Below are positions 1 through 5,637 of a stretch of DNA of 10,779 bases, in pieces. Position 1 is the first letter of the stretch; each line of letters starts with the position of its first letter. Origin of the DNA: Syntrophorhabdaceae bacterium PtaU1.Bin034 (GTDB lineage: Bacteria; Desulfobacterota_G; Syntrophorhabdia; Syntrophorhabdales; WCHB1-27); assembly GCA_002067405.1 (NCBI GenBank), contig MVRP01000141.1:1-10779 (forward strand), read 5' to 3'. The notes under the pieces were generated by a model. The model was not told the origin of the DNA. It saw nothing but the letters and a program-made list of their open reading frames with translations, and did no database searches. Both the position numbers and the translations under genes were made by a program.

Positions 1-790
1 TGGCCGGAACGTGGCAGACAAGGACATGCTCTGCGGAGGCAATGTGCAGGTGTTCCTGGAGCCGGTAGCGGCCAGGCATTCCGATGTATACCGTCAAATA
101 GTGGAATGCATGAAGAAGGGTAAAAGGGGTGTCGTCGTCACAAAGGTGGGACCCGATTTTTTCGCAAAGTCCCTTGTTTCCGACATTGACGTCATCGGCG
201 ACCCGGTCGATGGCGCCATCATTCAGCGGTGCAGAAGTCTTTTACATGAAAAAAGACCCGTGCTGTTCCAGGGAGTCCTTCTTGACCCTTTGAAGATGAT
301 TCATCCGCTCTATGTTTTCGGCGCGGGGCATGTGGCACAATTCGTATCGCAGATAGCAAGGATCGCCGACTTCGATGTAACTGTCATCGATGACCGGCCC
401 GAGTTCGCCAACGAAGAAAGATTTCCCGAAGCAAATGCTTTAGTCGTAGACGGATTCCCCGAAGCGGTCCAGCGCCTGGATTTTACCGGGCAGGAGTATG
501 TGGTAATCCTGACGAGAAGCCACGAAAGCGATGCGCAAGTCCTTGAAGAGGTGGCGAAAAGGCCGTTCAAGTACGTCGGAATGATAGGCAGCAAAAGAAA
601 AGTGAACGTCATATTTGAGCACCTGAAAGAAAAGGGCGTGAATGAAACGGTCATCACCCGCGTTCATGCCCCTATAGGGATTCCCATCAACGGGGAGACA
701 CCTCAGGAGATAGGGATAAGTATTGTCGCCCAGTTGGTTTCCATAAAGAATGAGCGTGACGGAAGGGAAGATGAGAAGCTGAACCGGTGA
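1..790 (+). CDS. XdhC/CoxI family protein, 5'-truncated by the window edge
   Basis: Partial gene for an XdhC/CoxI family protein. Family members bind molybdenum cofactor and help sulfurate and insert it into xanthine dehydrogenase or CO dehydrogenase type enzymes in the cytoplasm. The reading frame is open to the left edge (first full codon at base 2). The visible start holds DMLCGGNVQVFLEP, the CGG motif that normally lies well inside the N-terminal XdhC_CoxI domain, so the GTG at 11 is an internal valine and the true start is upstream. The second half is a Rossmann domain: VFGAGHVAQ near bases 314-340, an acidic strand end (VIDDRPE), MIGSKRK, and the C-terminal signature HAPIGIPINGETPQEIGISI. 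The gene ends 56 bp before the Fe-S scaffold gene. No molybdenum hydroxylase subunit is visible, but one could lie to the left. Family call is secure; the client enzyme is unknown. Confidence 0.9.
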   Translation, partial: GRNVADKDMLCGGNVQVFLEPVAARHSDVYRQIVECMKKGKRGVVVTKVGPDFFAKSLVSDIDVIGDPVDGAIIQRCRSLLHEKRPVLFQGVLLDPLKMIHPLYVFGAGHVAQFVSQIARIADFDVTVIDDRPEFANEERFPEANALVVDGFPEAVQRLDFTGQEYVVILTRSHESDAQVLEEVAKRPFKYVGMIGSKRKVNVIFEHLKEKGVNETVITRVHAPIGIPINGETPQEIGISIVAQLVSIKNERDGREDEKLNR

Positions 791-846
791 GATGTGGACG
801 GGAAGATGTCACGAACGCCAAATAGTGCGAAGGAGACGGAACAGAT

Positions 847-1215
847 ATGGTGGGCTACAGCGAAAAGGTAATTGAACATTTCAGGAATCCCAGGAACGCC
901 GGGACGATAGAGGATGCGAGCGGAATTGGGGAAATAGGCGATCCTTCCTGCGGTGATTTTTTGAAGGTGTATATCAAGATCGAGAATGACATGATTGCGG
1001 ATGTGAAATACCAGATAAAGGGATGCCCGGCATCGATTGCCTGCGCCAGCGCCATGACGGAAATCGCGATAGGCAAGTCGCTGGACGACGCAATGGTTAT
1101 CACCGAGGATGACATTGTGAACGCCCTTGACGGGTTGCCTGAGTTCAAGGTACACTGTTCGGCCCTTGGGGCTTCCGGGCTTCAAAAAGCCATCATCAAC
1201 TATTTTGAGAAGTAG
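847..1215 (+). CDS. NifU/IscU-type iron-sulfur cluster assembly scaffold
   Basis: A 122-residue protein of the IscU/NifU-N scaffold family, which assembles Fe-S clusters in the cytoplasm for transfer to apoproteins. The three scaffold cysteines and the aspartate are present: C35 and D37 in GDPSCGD, C60 in KGCPASIAC, and C104 in KVHCSALGA. The N-terminal YSEKVIEHFRNPRN is typical. There is no NifU C-terminal domain, so this is the short form. An additional cysteine, C66, sits where E. coli IscU has a serine (GCGSAIASS). The SD AAGGAGAC lies 8-9 nt before the ATG. No cysteine desulfurase (IscS/NifS) is adjacent, so the protein may serve a dedicated enzyme such as the molybdenum hydroxylase implied by the neighbouring XdhC gene; that is inference. 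Confidence 0.9.
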   Translation: MVGYSEKVIEHFRNPRNAGTIEDASGIGEIGDPSCGDFLKVYIKIENDMIADVKYQIKGCPASIACASAMTEIAIGKSLDDAMVITEDDIVNALDGLPEFKVHCSALGASGLQKAIINYFEK

Positions 1216-1452
1216 GTGAACGAAGAGTAGAAAGAGAACGGCCCACGGGGTAAACTGAGGGGTCATGATGCTGTACGGGCTTGACGGCAGGGGCCGCTGA
1301 TCGGCATCAGATTTCGGCTTGTGCAAGAATAAGTGTGGGAAAAAATACCGGACCAGTCGTGGATCATCCCATTCACCTGCAGGGCAATGGGGATATCTGC
1401 CCCATATACGATAGAAAATATTTCCGAATTCTATGATAAAGGAGTTTCGCGA
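1216..1452 (+). other. Intergenic leader of the DUF1847 gene with two inverted repeats
   Basis: This 237-bp stretch has no supported gene. An upstream in-frame GTG at 1333 would extend the next protein by 40 residues, but those residues lack family resemblance and the GTG has no SD. Two inverted repeats lie close to the DUF1847 start. ATGGGG/CCCCAT (1387-1405) has a 7-nt loop. ATAGAA/TTCTAT (1411-1434) has a 12-nt loop and ends four bases before the SD. TATGAT at 1433-1438 resembles a -10 box, but no good -35 is at the right distance. Confidence 0.5.
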
Positions 1453-2139
1453 ATGAAAGAGAGTATTGTTCCCGGTTGCGCTGGCTGCCAGATACCAACA
1501 CCCGAGCGGGCCTGTATGGACCCGTCCGGTAAGGGATCGAAAGGGTGCCCTACACTGGCAAAAAAGGAGATGGGCGAACAGGCGAAAAAGGCATATCAGT
1601 CAGCGGATGTTGCCGAATTTGCCCGTCAGGCGTCTATTCAGGAAGGCTCGTGTTACGCGGAAAGGGACAAACGGCCCTACGCGATGCATCCTGTTAAGCC
1701 GCGCATGTTTGAGATCTGTGAATTTGCCGACAGGATGGGGTACAAGAAGATCGGGCTCATCTTTTGTATGGGTCTTGCCAAGGAAGCGGCAATAGTTGAT
1801 GAAATCCTGAAGACCTGGGGCTTTGAGACGGTGTCCGTCGTCTGTAAGATCGGGGCAGTGCCGAAGGAAGAGATAGGGGTGAAAGACAGCGAAAAGATTT
1901 ACATCGGTGAGCACGAGTCGATGTGTAATCCTATACTTCAGGCGATGCTTGTCAATGAGGCAAAGACCGACTTCAATGTGCTTCTGGGGCTCTGTGTCGG
2001 CCATGATTCCCTGGTTTTCAAGTATGCTGACGCTCCCACGACCGTTCTCGCGGTGAAGGACAGGACCACAGGGCATAACCCCCTGGGGCCGATTTACACG
2101 TCGGGAAATTATGGGGCATGGGTCAAGAAGAAGGGCTAA
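1453..2139 (+). CDS. DUF1847 family cysteine-rich metal-binding protein
   Basis: A 228-residue protein matching the DUF1847 family, annotated as putative metal-binding; its biochemical role is unknown. The N-terminus has a compact cysteine cluster (C9, C12, C21, C32: PGCAGCQIP, RACMDP, KGCPT). The C-terminus carries CVGHDSLVFKY, then VKDRTTGHNP, both strongly family-like. There are ten cysteines in all (9, 12, 21, 32, 67, 89, 105, 131, 158, 181), suggesting a metal or Fe-S site, and no signal peptide, so it is probably cytoplasmic. I chose the ATG at 1453 because AAAGGAG (1438-1444) is well spaced and the MKESIVPGCAGC start fits the family. Its 3' end overlaps the convergent MFS gene by 17 bp. 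The position after an Fe-S scaffold supports a role with metals or redox cofactors. Confidence 0.8.
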   Translation: MKESIVPGCAGCQIPTPERACMDPSGKGSKGCPTLAKKEMGEQAKKAYQSADVAEFARQASIQEGSCYAERDKRPYAMHPVKPRMFEICEFADRMGYKKIGLIFCMGLAKEAAIVDEILKTWGFETVSVVCKIGAVPKEEIGVKDSEKIYIGEHESMCNPILQAMLVNEAKTDFNVLLGLCVGHDSLVFKYADAPTTVLAVKDRTTGHNPLGPIYTSGNYGAWVKKKG

Positions 2140-3361
2140 GGGAGAGGGAGCGCTTCTTCCGAAGAACGAGCGAGCCGGCGGCCCCCAGGAAACAGATTGC
2201 GGCAGCGAGGAGAAATGCGGAGACGAAACTGCCCGTAGTATCCTTGATCAGGCCTGCGACCGCGGGTCCCAATGCCTGTCCCACCCCAAAGAAGAGGGTG
2301 ACAAAGCCGAGGCCTGCGGGAGCGAGCCTGCCGCCCACGGCATCCCCTGCTGCGGCTGCCATGATGACAGGAATGGCCGATATGGATATGCCAAAAAGCA
2401 TGGCCGAGACATAGGCTCCCGTCTGCCCCTTCCAGACCACCAGGAGGAGGCTGGCGAGTCCGAGGGACGTGTAGGCGAGCGCCGATCCGTAACGGCGGCC
2501 GACTACATCGGATATGGCTCCCCAGATCACGCCGCTGCCGATGGTGAAGATACCAAGCACGGAAAAGACCATGCCTGCACGGTTCGGCGTAAAACCAAGC
2601 TCCTTGTTGAGATAGGCGATCAGGAAGGTAAGGTAGATGATATAGGCGAAGCCGTAATTGAAGTAGACGCCTCCCAGCTTCCATATCTCCTTTTCACCGA
2701 TTATGTCGCGCCACGCGGAAAAAAGGGTGACGTTTGCCGGGTCTTTCTTCTTCTCCTCCCCGCCGTACATGGTCAGCCCTTTCTGGGCAGGATTGTCACG
2801 CTCAAGGGCATAGACGAGAAAGGAGCAGGCGAAGACCGCCACACCCATGGCATACCAGGCATAGCGCCAGCCCTCATCCCCGTATCGGCTTATCACCGAG
2901 GGCAGGCAAAGACCGGACAGGGACAGGCCGATGCCGGTCCCAATTGTAGCGATGCCCGTTGCCATCCCGCGCTTTCTCGCAACAAACCAGGCAGCAGGCA
3001 ACGCCATGGTAGGAATATAGCTTCCGCCGTTCCCCATGCCCGTGATGAGGCGCATGAAAAAGGCGGCTGCGAAAGAACCGGCAAGCCCCGTGAAAAAGAG
3101 GCTGAGCCCCATAACGAGGAGCGACAGGAAGATCACCTTGCGGGGTCCGAAGCGGGAGGCAAGAAAACCCCCAAGGATTGCGAGGCAGAGGTACCCGATA
3201 AAATTGCCGGTGCCGATAAGGCCGACCTGCGTATAATTCAGAGACAGGCCTTCTTTCATAGAAGTGAGAATAACGGAATAGGACATGCGCCCGAAGCCGT
3301 GGGACAAAAGGATTACAAGCGATCCCGTAAAGGCGATCACCCATGCATAATGTCGTTTCAT
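2123..3361 (-). CDS. Major facilitator superfamily transporter
   Basis: A 412-residue inner-membrane secondary transporter with about 12 hydrophobic segments in two halves, separated by a charged cytoplasmic loop around residues 186-220 (including GGEEKKKDP). MFS motif A appears after TM2 (GGFLASRFGPRKV, residues 64-76) and in degenerate form in the second half (GAISDVVGRRYG, 281-292). HGFGRMSYSVILTSMKEGLSL near the start recalls YbfB/YjiJ-like and monocarboxylate/oxalate-formate type MFS proteins; the substrate cannot be read from sequence. An upstream in-frame start at 3442 is rejected. ATG 3361 has AAAGGGG just upstream, begins the usual MKRHYAWVIA first helix, and follows a good promoter whose transcript would start near 3376. 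The gene runs opposite to its neighbours, converging on DUF1847 and diverging from DUF364, so it is an independent unit. Confidence 0.9.
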   Translation of the reverse strand: MKRHYAWVIAFTGSLVILLSHGFGRMSYSVILTSMKEGLSLNYTQVGLIGTGNFIGYLCLAILGGFLASRFGPRKVIFLSLLVMGLSLFFTGLAGSFAAAFFMRLITGMGNGGSYIPTMALPAAWFVARKRGMATGIATIGTGIGLSLSGLCLPSVISRYGDEGWRYAWYAMGVAVFACSFLVYALERDNPAQKGLTMYGGEEKKKDPANVTLFSAWRDIIGEKEIWKLGGVYFNYGFAYIIYLTFLIAYLNKELGFTPNRAGMVFSVLGIFTIGSGVIWGAISDVVGRRYGSALAYTSLGLASLLLVVWKGQTGAYVSAMLFGISISAIPVIMAAAAGDAVGGRLAPAGLGFVTLFFGVGQALGPAVAGLIKDTTGSFVSAFLLAAAICFLGAAGSLVLRKKRSLSLSPSS

Positions 3362-3565
3362 CGGGATTCCCCTTTCCCTGGTAAGATATAAAGATAAAGC
3401 CGGCTTGTCAAAGTTTTTCAATCCGGACACCGGATCCGGCATCTGGTGCCTGCACGCAAAAACGCTCGCCGTTGGCGGTTTGACTCGACATCAGGCGGGG
3501 CTGCATAGCACTATGTGCCGGTGAGTATAGCAAAGCTTACAAGAAAACACGTGAAGGAGGATGAA
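3362..3565. promoter_or_regulatory. Divergent intergenic region, MFS / DUF364
   Basis: A 204-bp region between two divergent genes. Besides the minus-strand MFS promoter it has an overlapping inverted repeat at 3421-3439. ATCCGG (3421-3426) can pair with CCGGAT (3430-3435), which is itself part of the 10-bp palindrome CCGGATCCGG (3430-3439). This lies just upstream of the MFS -35 box, where an activator or repressor might bind. For the plus-strand gene, TTGACT (3480-3485) is a plausible -35 but the -10 is poor. Confidence 0.4.
3383..3411 (-). promoter_or_regulatory. Sigma-70-like promoter of the MFS gene
   Basis: Reading the minus strand, TTGACA (3411-3406) is followed after exactly 17 nt by TATCTT (3388-3383, 4 of 6 to consensus). 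Transcription would start near 3376, giving a leader of about 15 nt that contains the SD. This supports the ATG at 3361. Confidence 0.65.
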
Positions 3566-4285
3566 ATGGACTACTATCGATCGGTAAAAGAGGAATTGGA
3601 AAGGATCGCAGCAGGTTGGATGCAGGAGCCCGTTTCAGTTGTTTCGGCGAGGACCCTCTCCTCGAAAGAGGCCATAGGCACTCCTGAAAGGACTGATTTT
3701 CCATTGCAGAAGGGAAAGGAGTTCATGATAGAAGCGGTTTTCAGAGAAGCACGCGGGCAGGCATTTACGGATATGCCGGGGAATTTTCAGGGAAGTCTTA
3801 AGGATGTGGTCGGGCTTGAGCTTCGCGACAATTTCGAACGAGCCATATTCATTGCCGCCTTCAATGCCGTGATGCGTCATTCCGGGACCGTTACCGGAAC
3901 CGTTCATTGCAGGGACAAACAGCCGAAGCTTTGCGCGGAACAACTGCCCGGGTTTGTAAGGAAGCATTTCGCCAACCCGAAGATAGCCTTTATCGGTTAT
4001 CAGCCCGCCATGATCGAGGAGCTATCCCATTCTTTTCAGCTTCGAGTGGTTGATCTGGACGAGGGCAACATCGGGCAGGAGCGTTTCGGGATAAGGGTCG
4101 AGGGTCCGGAAAAAACGGAAGAAGTGCTGTTGTGGGGCGACATGGTCATGGCGACGGGTTCAACATGTGTGAACGGCAGCATTACGGACTTTCTCATCAA
4201 AAAGCCTGTGGTTTTTTTCGGCGTTACCGTTGCGGGTCTCGCCGTGTTGGAAGGCTACCGGCGTTACTGTCCCTTTGGTCAGTAG
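3566..4285 (+). CDS. DUF364 (putative heavy-metal chelation domain) protein
   Basis: A 239-residue protein resembling the DUF364 family, described as putative heavy-metal chelators. The N-terminal part (about 1-110) fits the enolase-like N domain of such proteins, ending in an alpha-helical stretch with AAFNAVMRHSG. The C-terminal part is diagnostic: CRDKQPKLC (115-123), FIGYQP (142-147), then MATGSTCVNGSITDFL (195-210) and FFGVTVAGLAVLEGYRRYCPFG (217-238). I chose ATG 3566 because GAAGGAGG (3553-3560) is well placed; a start at 3515 would add 17 residues with no SD. Family members often sit near molybdenum, iron or cobalt uptake and cofactor genes, which fits the neighbours. The metal bound, if any, is unknown. 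Confidence 0.8.
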   Translation: MDYYRSVKEELERIAAGWMQEPVSVVSARTLSSKEAIGTPERTDFPLQKGKEFMIEAVFREARGQAFTDMPGNFQGSLKDVVGLELRDNFERAIFIAAFNAVMRHSGTVTGTVHCRDKQPKLCAEQLPGFVRKHFANPKIAFIGYQPAMIEELSHSFQLRVVDLDEGNIGQERFGIRVEGPEKTEEVLLWGDMVMATGSTCVNGSITDFLIKKPVVFFGVTVAGLAVLEGYRRYCPFGQ

Positions 4286-4320
4286 TGAGGACGGCAGGGA
4301 AAGATTCTCCTTATCGCTGG

Positions 4321-4350
4321 TTGACATAATTATGGGCATATGCTTATAAT
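4321..4350 (+). promoter_or_regulatory. Near-consensus sigma-70 promoter of the DUF134-NifX operon
   Basis: TTGACA (4321-4326) and TATAAT (4345-4350) are both perfect consensus hexamers, separated by 18 nt. The expected transcription start is about 4356-4358, only a few bases before the preferred ATG of the DUF134 gene at 4361. Confidence 0.8.
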
Positions 4351-4353
4351 TAT
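4326..4353. promoter_or_regulatory. 28-bp near-palindromic operator candidate over the DUF134 promoter
   Basis: The pattern is ATAATTAT - GG - GCATATGC - TT - ATAATTAT. Both outer 8-mers and the central 8-mer are perfect palindromes and the whole is dyad-symmetric at 24 of 28 positions. It fills the spacer and covers the -10 box, so a bound protein would block RNA polymerase. The obvious candidate ligand is the DUF134 protein encoded directly downstream (autoregulation), but this is inference. Confidence 0.6.
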
Positions 4354-4360
4354 GTTCGTT

Positions 4361-4696
4361 ATGTCAAGACCGAAGAAGTGCAGATGCATCAACTGCCATC
4401 CGGATTCGTCGTATTTCAAGCCAAAGGGCATTCCTCTTGTTGAGCTTGAAGAGGTGTGTCTGACTTTGGACGAAGTGGAAGCCATCAGGCTCGCCGATTA
4501 TGAGGGCTGTTATCACGCGGAGGCGGCCAGGGAGATGAAGGTATCGAGGGCTACCTTCGGGAGAATTGTTAACGAGGCCAGGCGGAAAGTGGCAGAGGCG
4601 CTGATCAGGGGTAAAGCGCTCAAGATAGAAACAAATGAAATAAAAGCATGTGCGGCAGGATATGTATCAGGAGATCAAAAGGAGGATGAAACATGA
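4361..4696 (+). CDS. DUF134 family predicted DNA-binding protein
   Basis: A 111-residue protein with the DUF134 signature: MSRPKKCRC at the start, YFKPKGIPLVELEEV, LDEVEAIRLADYEG, then a helix-turn-helix (AAREMKVSRATFGRIVNEAR) and the closing GKAL. The N-terminal cysteines (CRCINC) could bind metal or a cluster. In-frame ATGs exist at 4340 and 4352, but the family normally begins M(S/P)RPKK, and the promoter at 4321-4350 excludes 4340 from its transcript. ATG 4361 lies only a few bases after the predicted transcription start and no SD is visible, so translation appears leaderless or nearly so. It overlaps the next gene by ATGA. DUF134 genes are commonly paired with NifX-type proteins; I infer it is the local regulator. 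Confidence 0.85.
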   Translation: MSRPKKCRCINCHPDSSYFKPKGIPLVELEEVCLTLDEVEAIRLADYEGCYHAEAAREMKVSRATFGRIVNEARRKVAEALIRGKALKIETNEIKACAAGYVSGDQKEDET

Positions 4697-5073
4697 AGGT
4701 ATGTTTTGCGGTTGAAAAGGACGAGGGCATCAACAGCGCAGTGTACGGACATTTCGGATCGGCCCCCGTGTTTGTGATGGTGGACACCGAAACGGAGAGT
4801 GTGGCAAGGGTCAACAACAGGGACCTCAACCATGTACATGGAGCCTGTAATCCGATCCAGGCGATCGGCGGCCAGGCAGTCGATGCAGTCGTGGTGGGAG
4901 GCATAGGCGCGGGCGCCATCAACGGTCTCAATGCCAGGGGCATCAAGGTGTATGCGTCGCTGGCCGAGACGGTCCGGGAGAACATGGACCTTTTGAAACA
5001 AGGCAAGCTTCCTTTGCTGACCCTGCAGCATGCATGCGGCGGCCATGGGGGCGGAAGCTGCGGACATCACTAA
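4693..5073 (+). CDS. NifX/NifB-family (MTH1175-like) iron-molybdenum cofactor-binding protein
   Basis: A 126-residue protein of the dinitrogenase iron-molybdenum cofactor (PF02579-type) family. These small ribonuclease-H-like proteins bind FeMo-co precursors in nitrogen fixers, or Mo/Cu-S clusters in the 'orange protein' of sulfate reducers. Features are the start MKVCFAVEKDEGINS, YGHFGSAPVFVMVD (18-31), GACNPIQAI (50-58), VDAVVVGGIGAGAINGL (63-79), and a His/Cys/Gly-rich tail ending HACGGHGGGSCGHH, a likely metal ligand patch. Start ATG 4693 overlaps the DUF134 stop and has a strong AAAAGGAGG SD (4677-4685), so the two are translationally coupled. No nif structural genes are present, so a nitrogenase role is not implied; handling of a metal-sulfur cluster is more likely. 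Confidence 0.88.
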   Translation: MKVCFAVEKDEGINSAVYGHFGSAPVFVMVDTETESVARVNNRDLNHVHGACNPIQAIGGQAVDAVVVGGIGAGAINGLNARGIKVYASLAETVRENMDLLKQGKLPLLTLQHACGGHGGGSCGHH

Positions 5074-5173
5074 CGGCGGAAAAGGTGTGATGCGGATGGG
5101 TCCGTGTCTTGATAAACGTTTCAACGCCTCACTACATCGTCACACAACATAGCCGGACAGGAGGAAGAGAACT

Positions 5174-5431
5174 ATGCCCATTTTTGAGTACCGTTGCGAG
5201 AAATGCGGTCAGGTAAGCGAGTTTATAGTGCTGGGGAAGCAGGAAACGCTGACGTGCAAGGGGTGCGGAAGCGAAGATCTGGTTAAGCTGATGTCGGCCC
5301 ACAATGTGAGCATGGGAGGCAGTGCTCCTTCATTCTCTCCGCCTCCCGACATGTGCGGAGGGTGCGGATCGCCCGGTTCGTGCGGAATGCCCGGTTCGTG
5401 CGGAATGCCCGGAAGCTGCTGCTCGGGATAA
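5174..5431 (+). CDS. FmdB-type zinc-ribbon protein with repetitive Cys-Gly tail
   Basis: An 85-residue protein of the FmdB putative regulatory family: MPIFEYRCEKCG start, with two CxxC knuckles (C8/C11 and C28/C31) forming a zinc ribbon. The family is named after a gene in the methylotroph formamidase/amidase cluster and its function is poorly defined. The C-terminal tail (61-83) holds six more cysteines within CGGCGSPGSCGMPGSCGMPG and a closing SCC. Two perfect 18-bp DNA repeats (5371-5388 and 5389-5406), plus a partial third copy, encode the tail, so it grew by tandem duplication. SD CAGGAGGAAG precedes ATG 5174. The 100-bp gap from the NifX-like gene has only a weak promoter candidate; co-transcription is possible. 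Confidence 0.88.
   Translation: MPIFEYRCEKCGQVSEFIVLGKQETLTCKGCGSEDLVKLMSAHNVSMGGSAPSFSPPPDMCGGCGSPGSCGMPGSCGMPGSCCSG
5371..5406 (+). repeat. Two tandem 18-bp repeats in the FmdB gene
   Basis: Unit GCCCGGTTCGTGCGGAAT occurs twice head to tail, followed by the first six bases of a third. Each unit encodes one GSCGMP-type repeat, so gain or loss of a copy keeps the frame and adds or removes one cysteine. Confidence 0.9.
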
Positions 5432-5499
5432 TCCTCAAGCCACGTCTGCGGAAGCGCTGGGAAGCTCTTTATCTTTCCGGCCTGTTCTTATAGTTTCTT

Positions 5500-5526
5500 C
5501 GTCATGGCCCGGCCGTCGGGATGACG
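5500..5526 (+). other. Stem-loop downstream of the FmdB gene
   Basis: CGTCAT (5500-5505) and CCCG (5508-5511) pair with CGGG (5517-5520) and ATGACG (5521-5526), with a GG bulge and a 5-nt loop. It lies 69 nt after the FmdB stop and could end the upstream operon or protect its 3' end. No T-run follows, so it is not a classic intrinsic terminator. Confidence 0.4.
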
Positions 5527-5553
5527 TGCCGACTTAAATCCTTTCGGTCCTCC

Positions 5554-5597
5554 TTGACAGGTGTATCGGTAGGCCTCATATTCCGAATACCGCGGTA
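5554..5597 (+). promoter_or_regulatory. Promoter with two adjoining small palindromes, upstream of the 207-residue gene
   Basis: TTGACA (5554-5559) and CATATT (5577-5582, 4 of 6) are 17 nt apart. An 11-bp palindrome TATTC-c-GAATA (5579-5589) overlaps the -10 box, and a 10-bp palindrome TACCGCGGTA (5588-5597) covers the predicted start of transcription. Either could be an operator. The gene start follows at 5638 with SD AAGGAGG. Confidence 0.5.
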
Positions 5598-5637
5598 AAC
5601 CCCGATGCGAGCAATTTGACGGGGCAAGGAGGTTTGT

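Noticed and set aside
11..790. GTG at 11 as the start of the XdhC gene
   Set aside because: It falls just before the CGG motif that lies deep in the XdhC_CoxI domain, the frame is open to the edge, and there is no room for an SD; the gene is 5'-truncated by the window.
1333..1452. 40-residue N-terminal extension of the DUF1847 protein
   Set aside because: The GTG has no SD, the residues do not look like the family, and a strong SD serves the ATG at 1453.
2111..3391. A 426-codon open frame on the plus strand opposite the MFS gene
   Set aside because: Its composition (Gly, Glu, Lys, His, Arg-rich, no domain) is the antisense shadow of a GC-rich transporter gene, and it has no SD.
3362..3442. 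Longer start for the MFS transporter
   Set aside because: The extension would cover the promoter and SD and does not precede the first helix in a family-like way.
4693..5073. Nitrogen-fixation role for the NifX-like protein
   Set aside because: No nifH, D, K, E, N or B gene is present; the family also occurs widely in non-fixing anaerobes.
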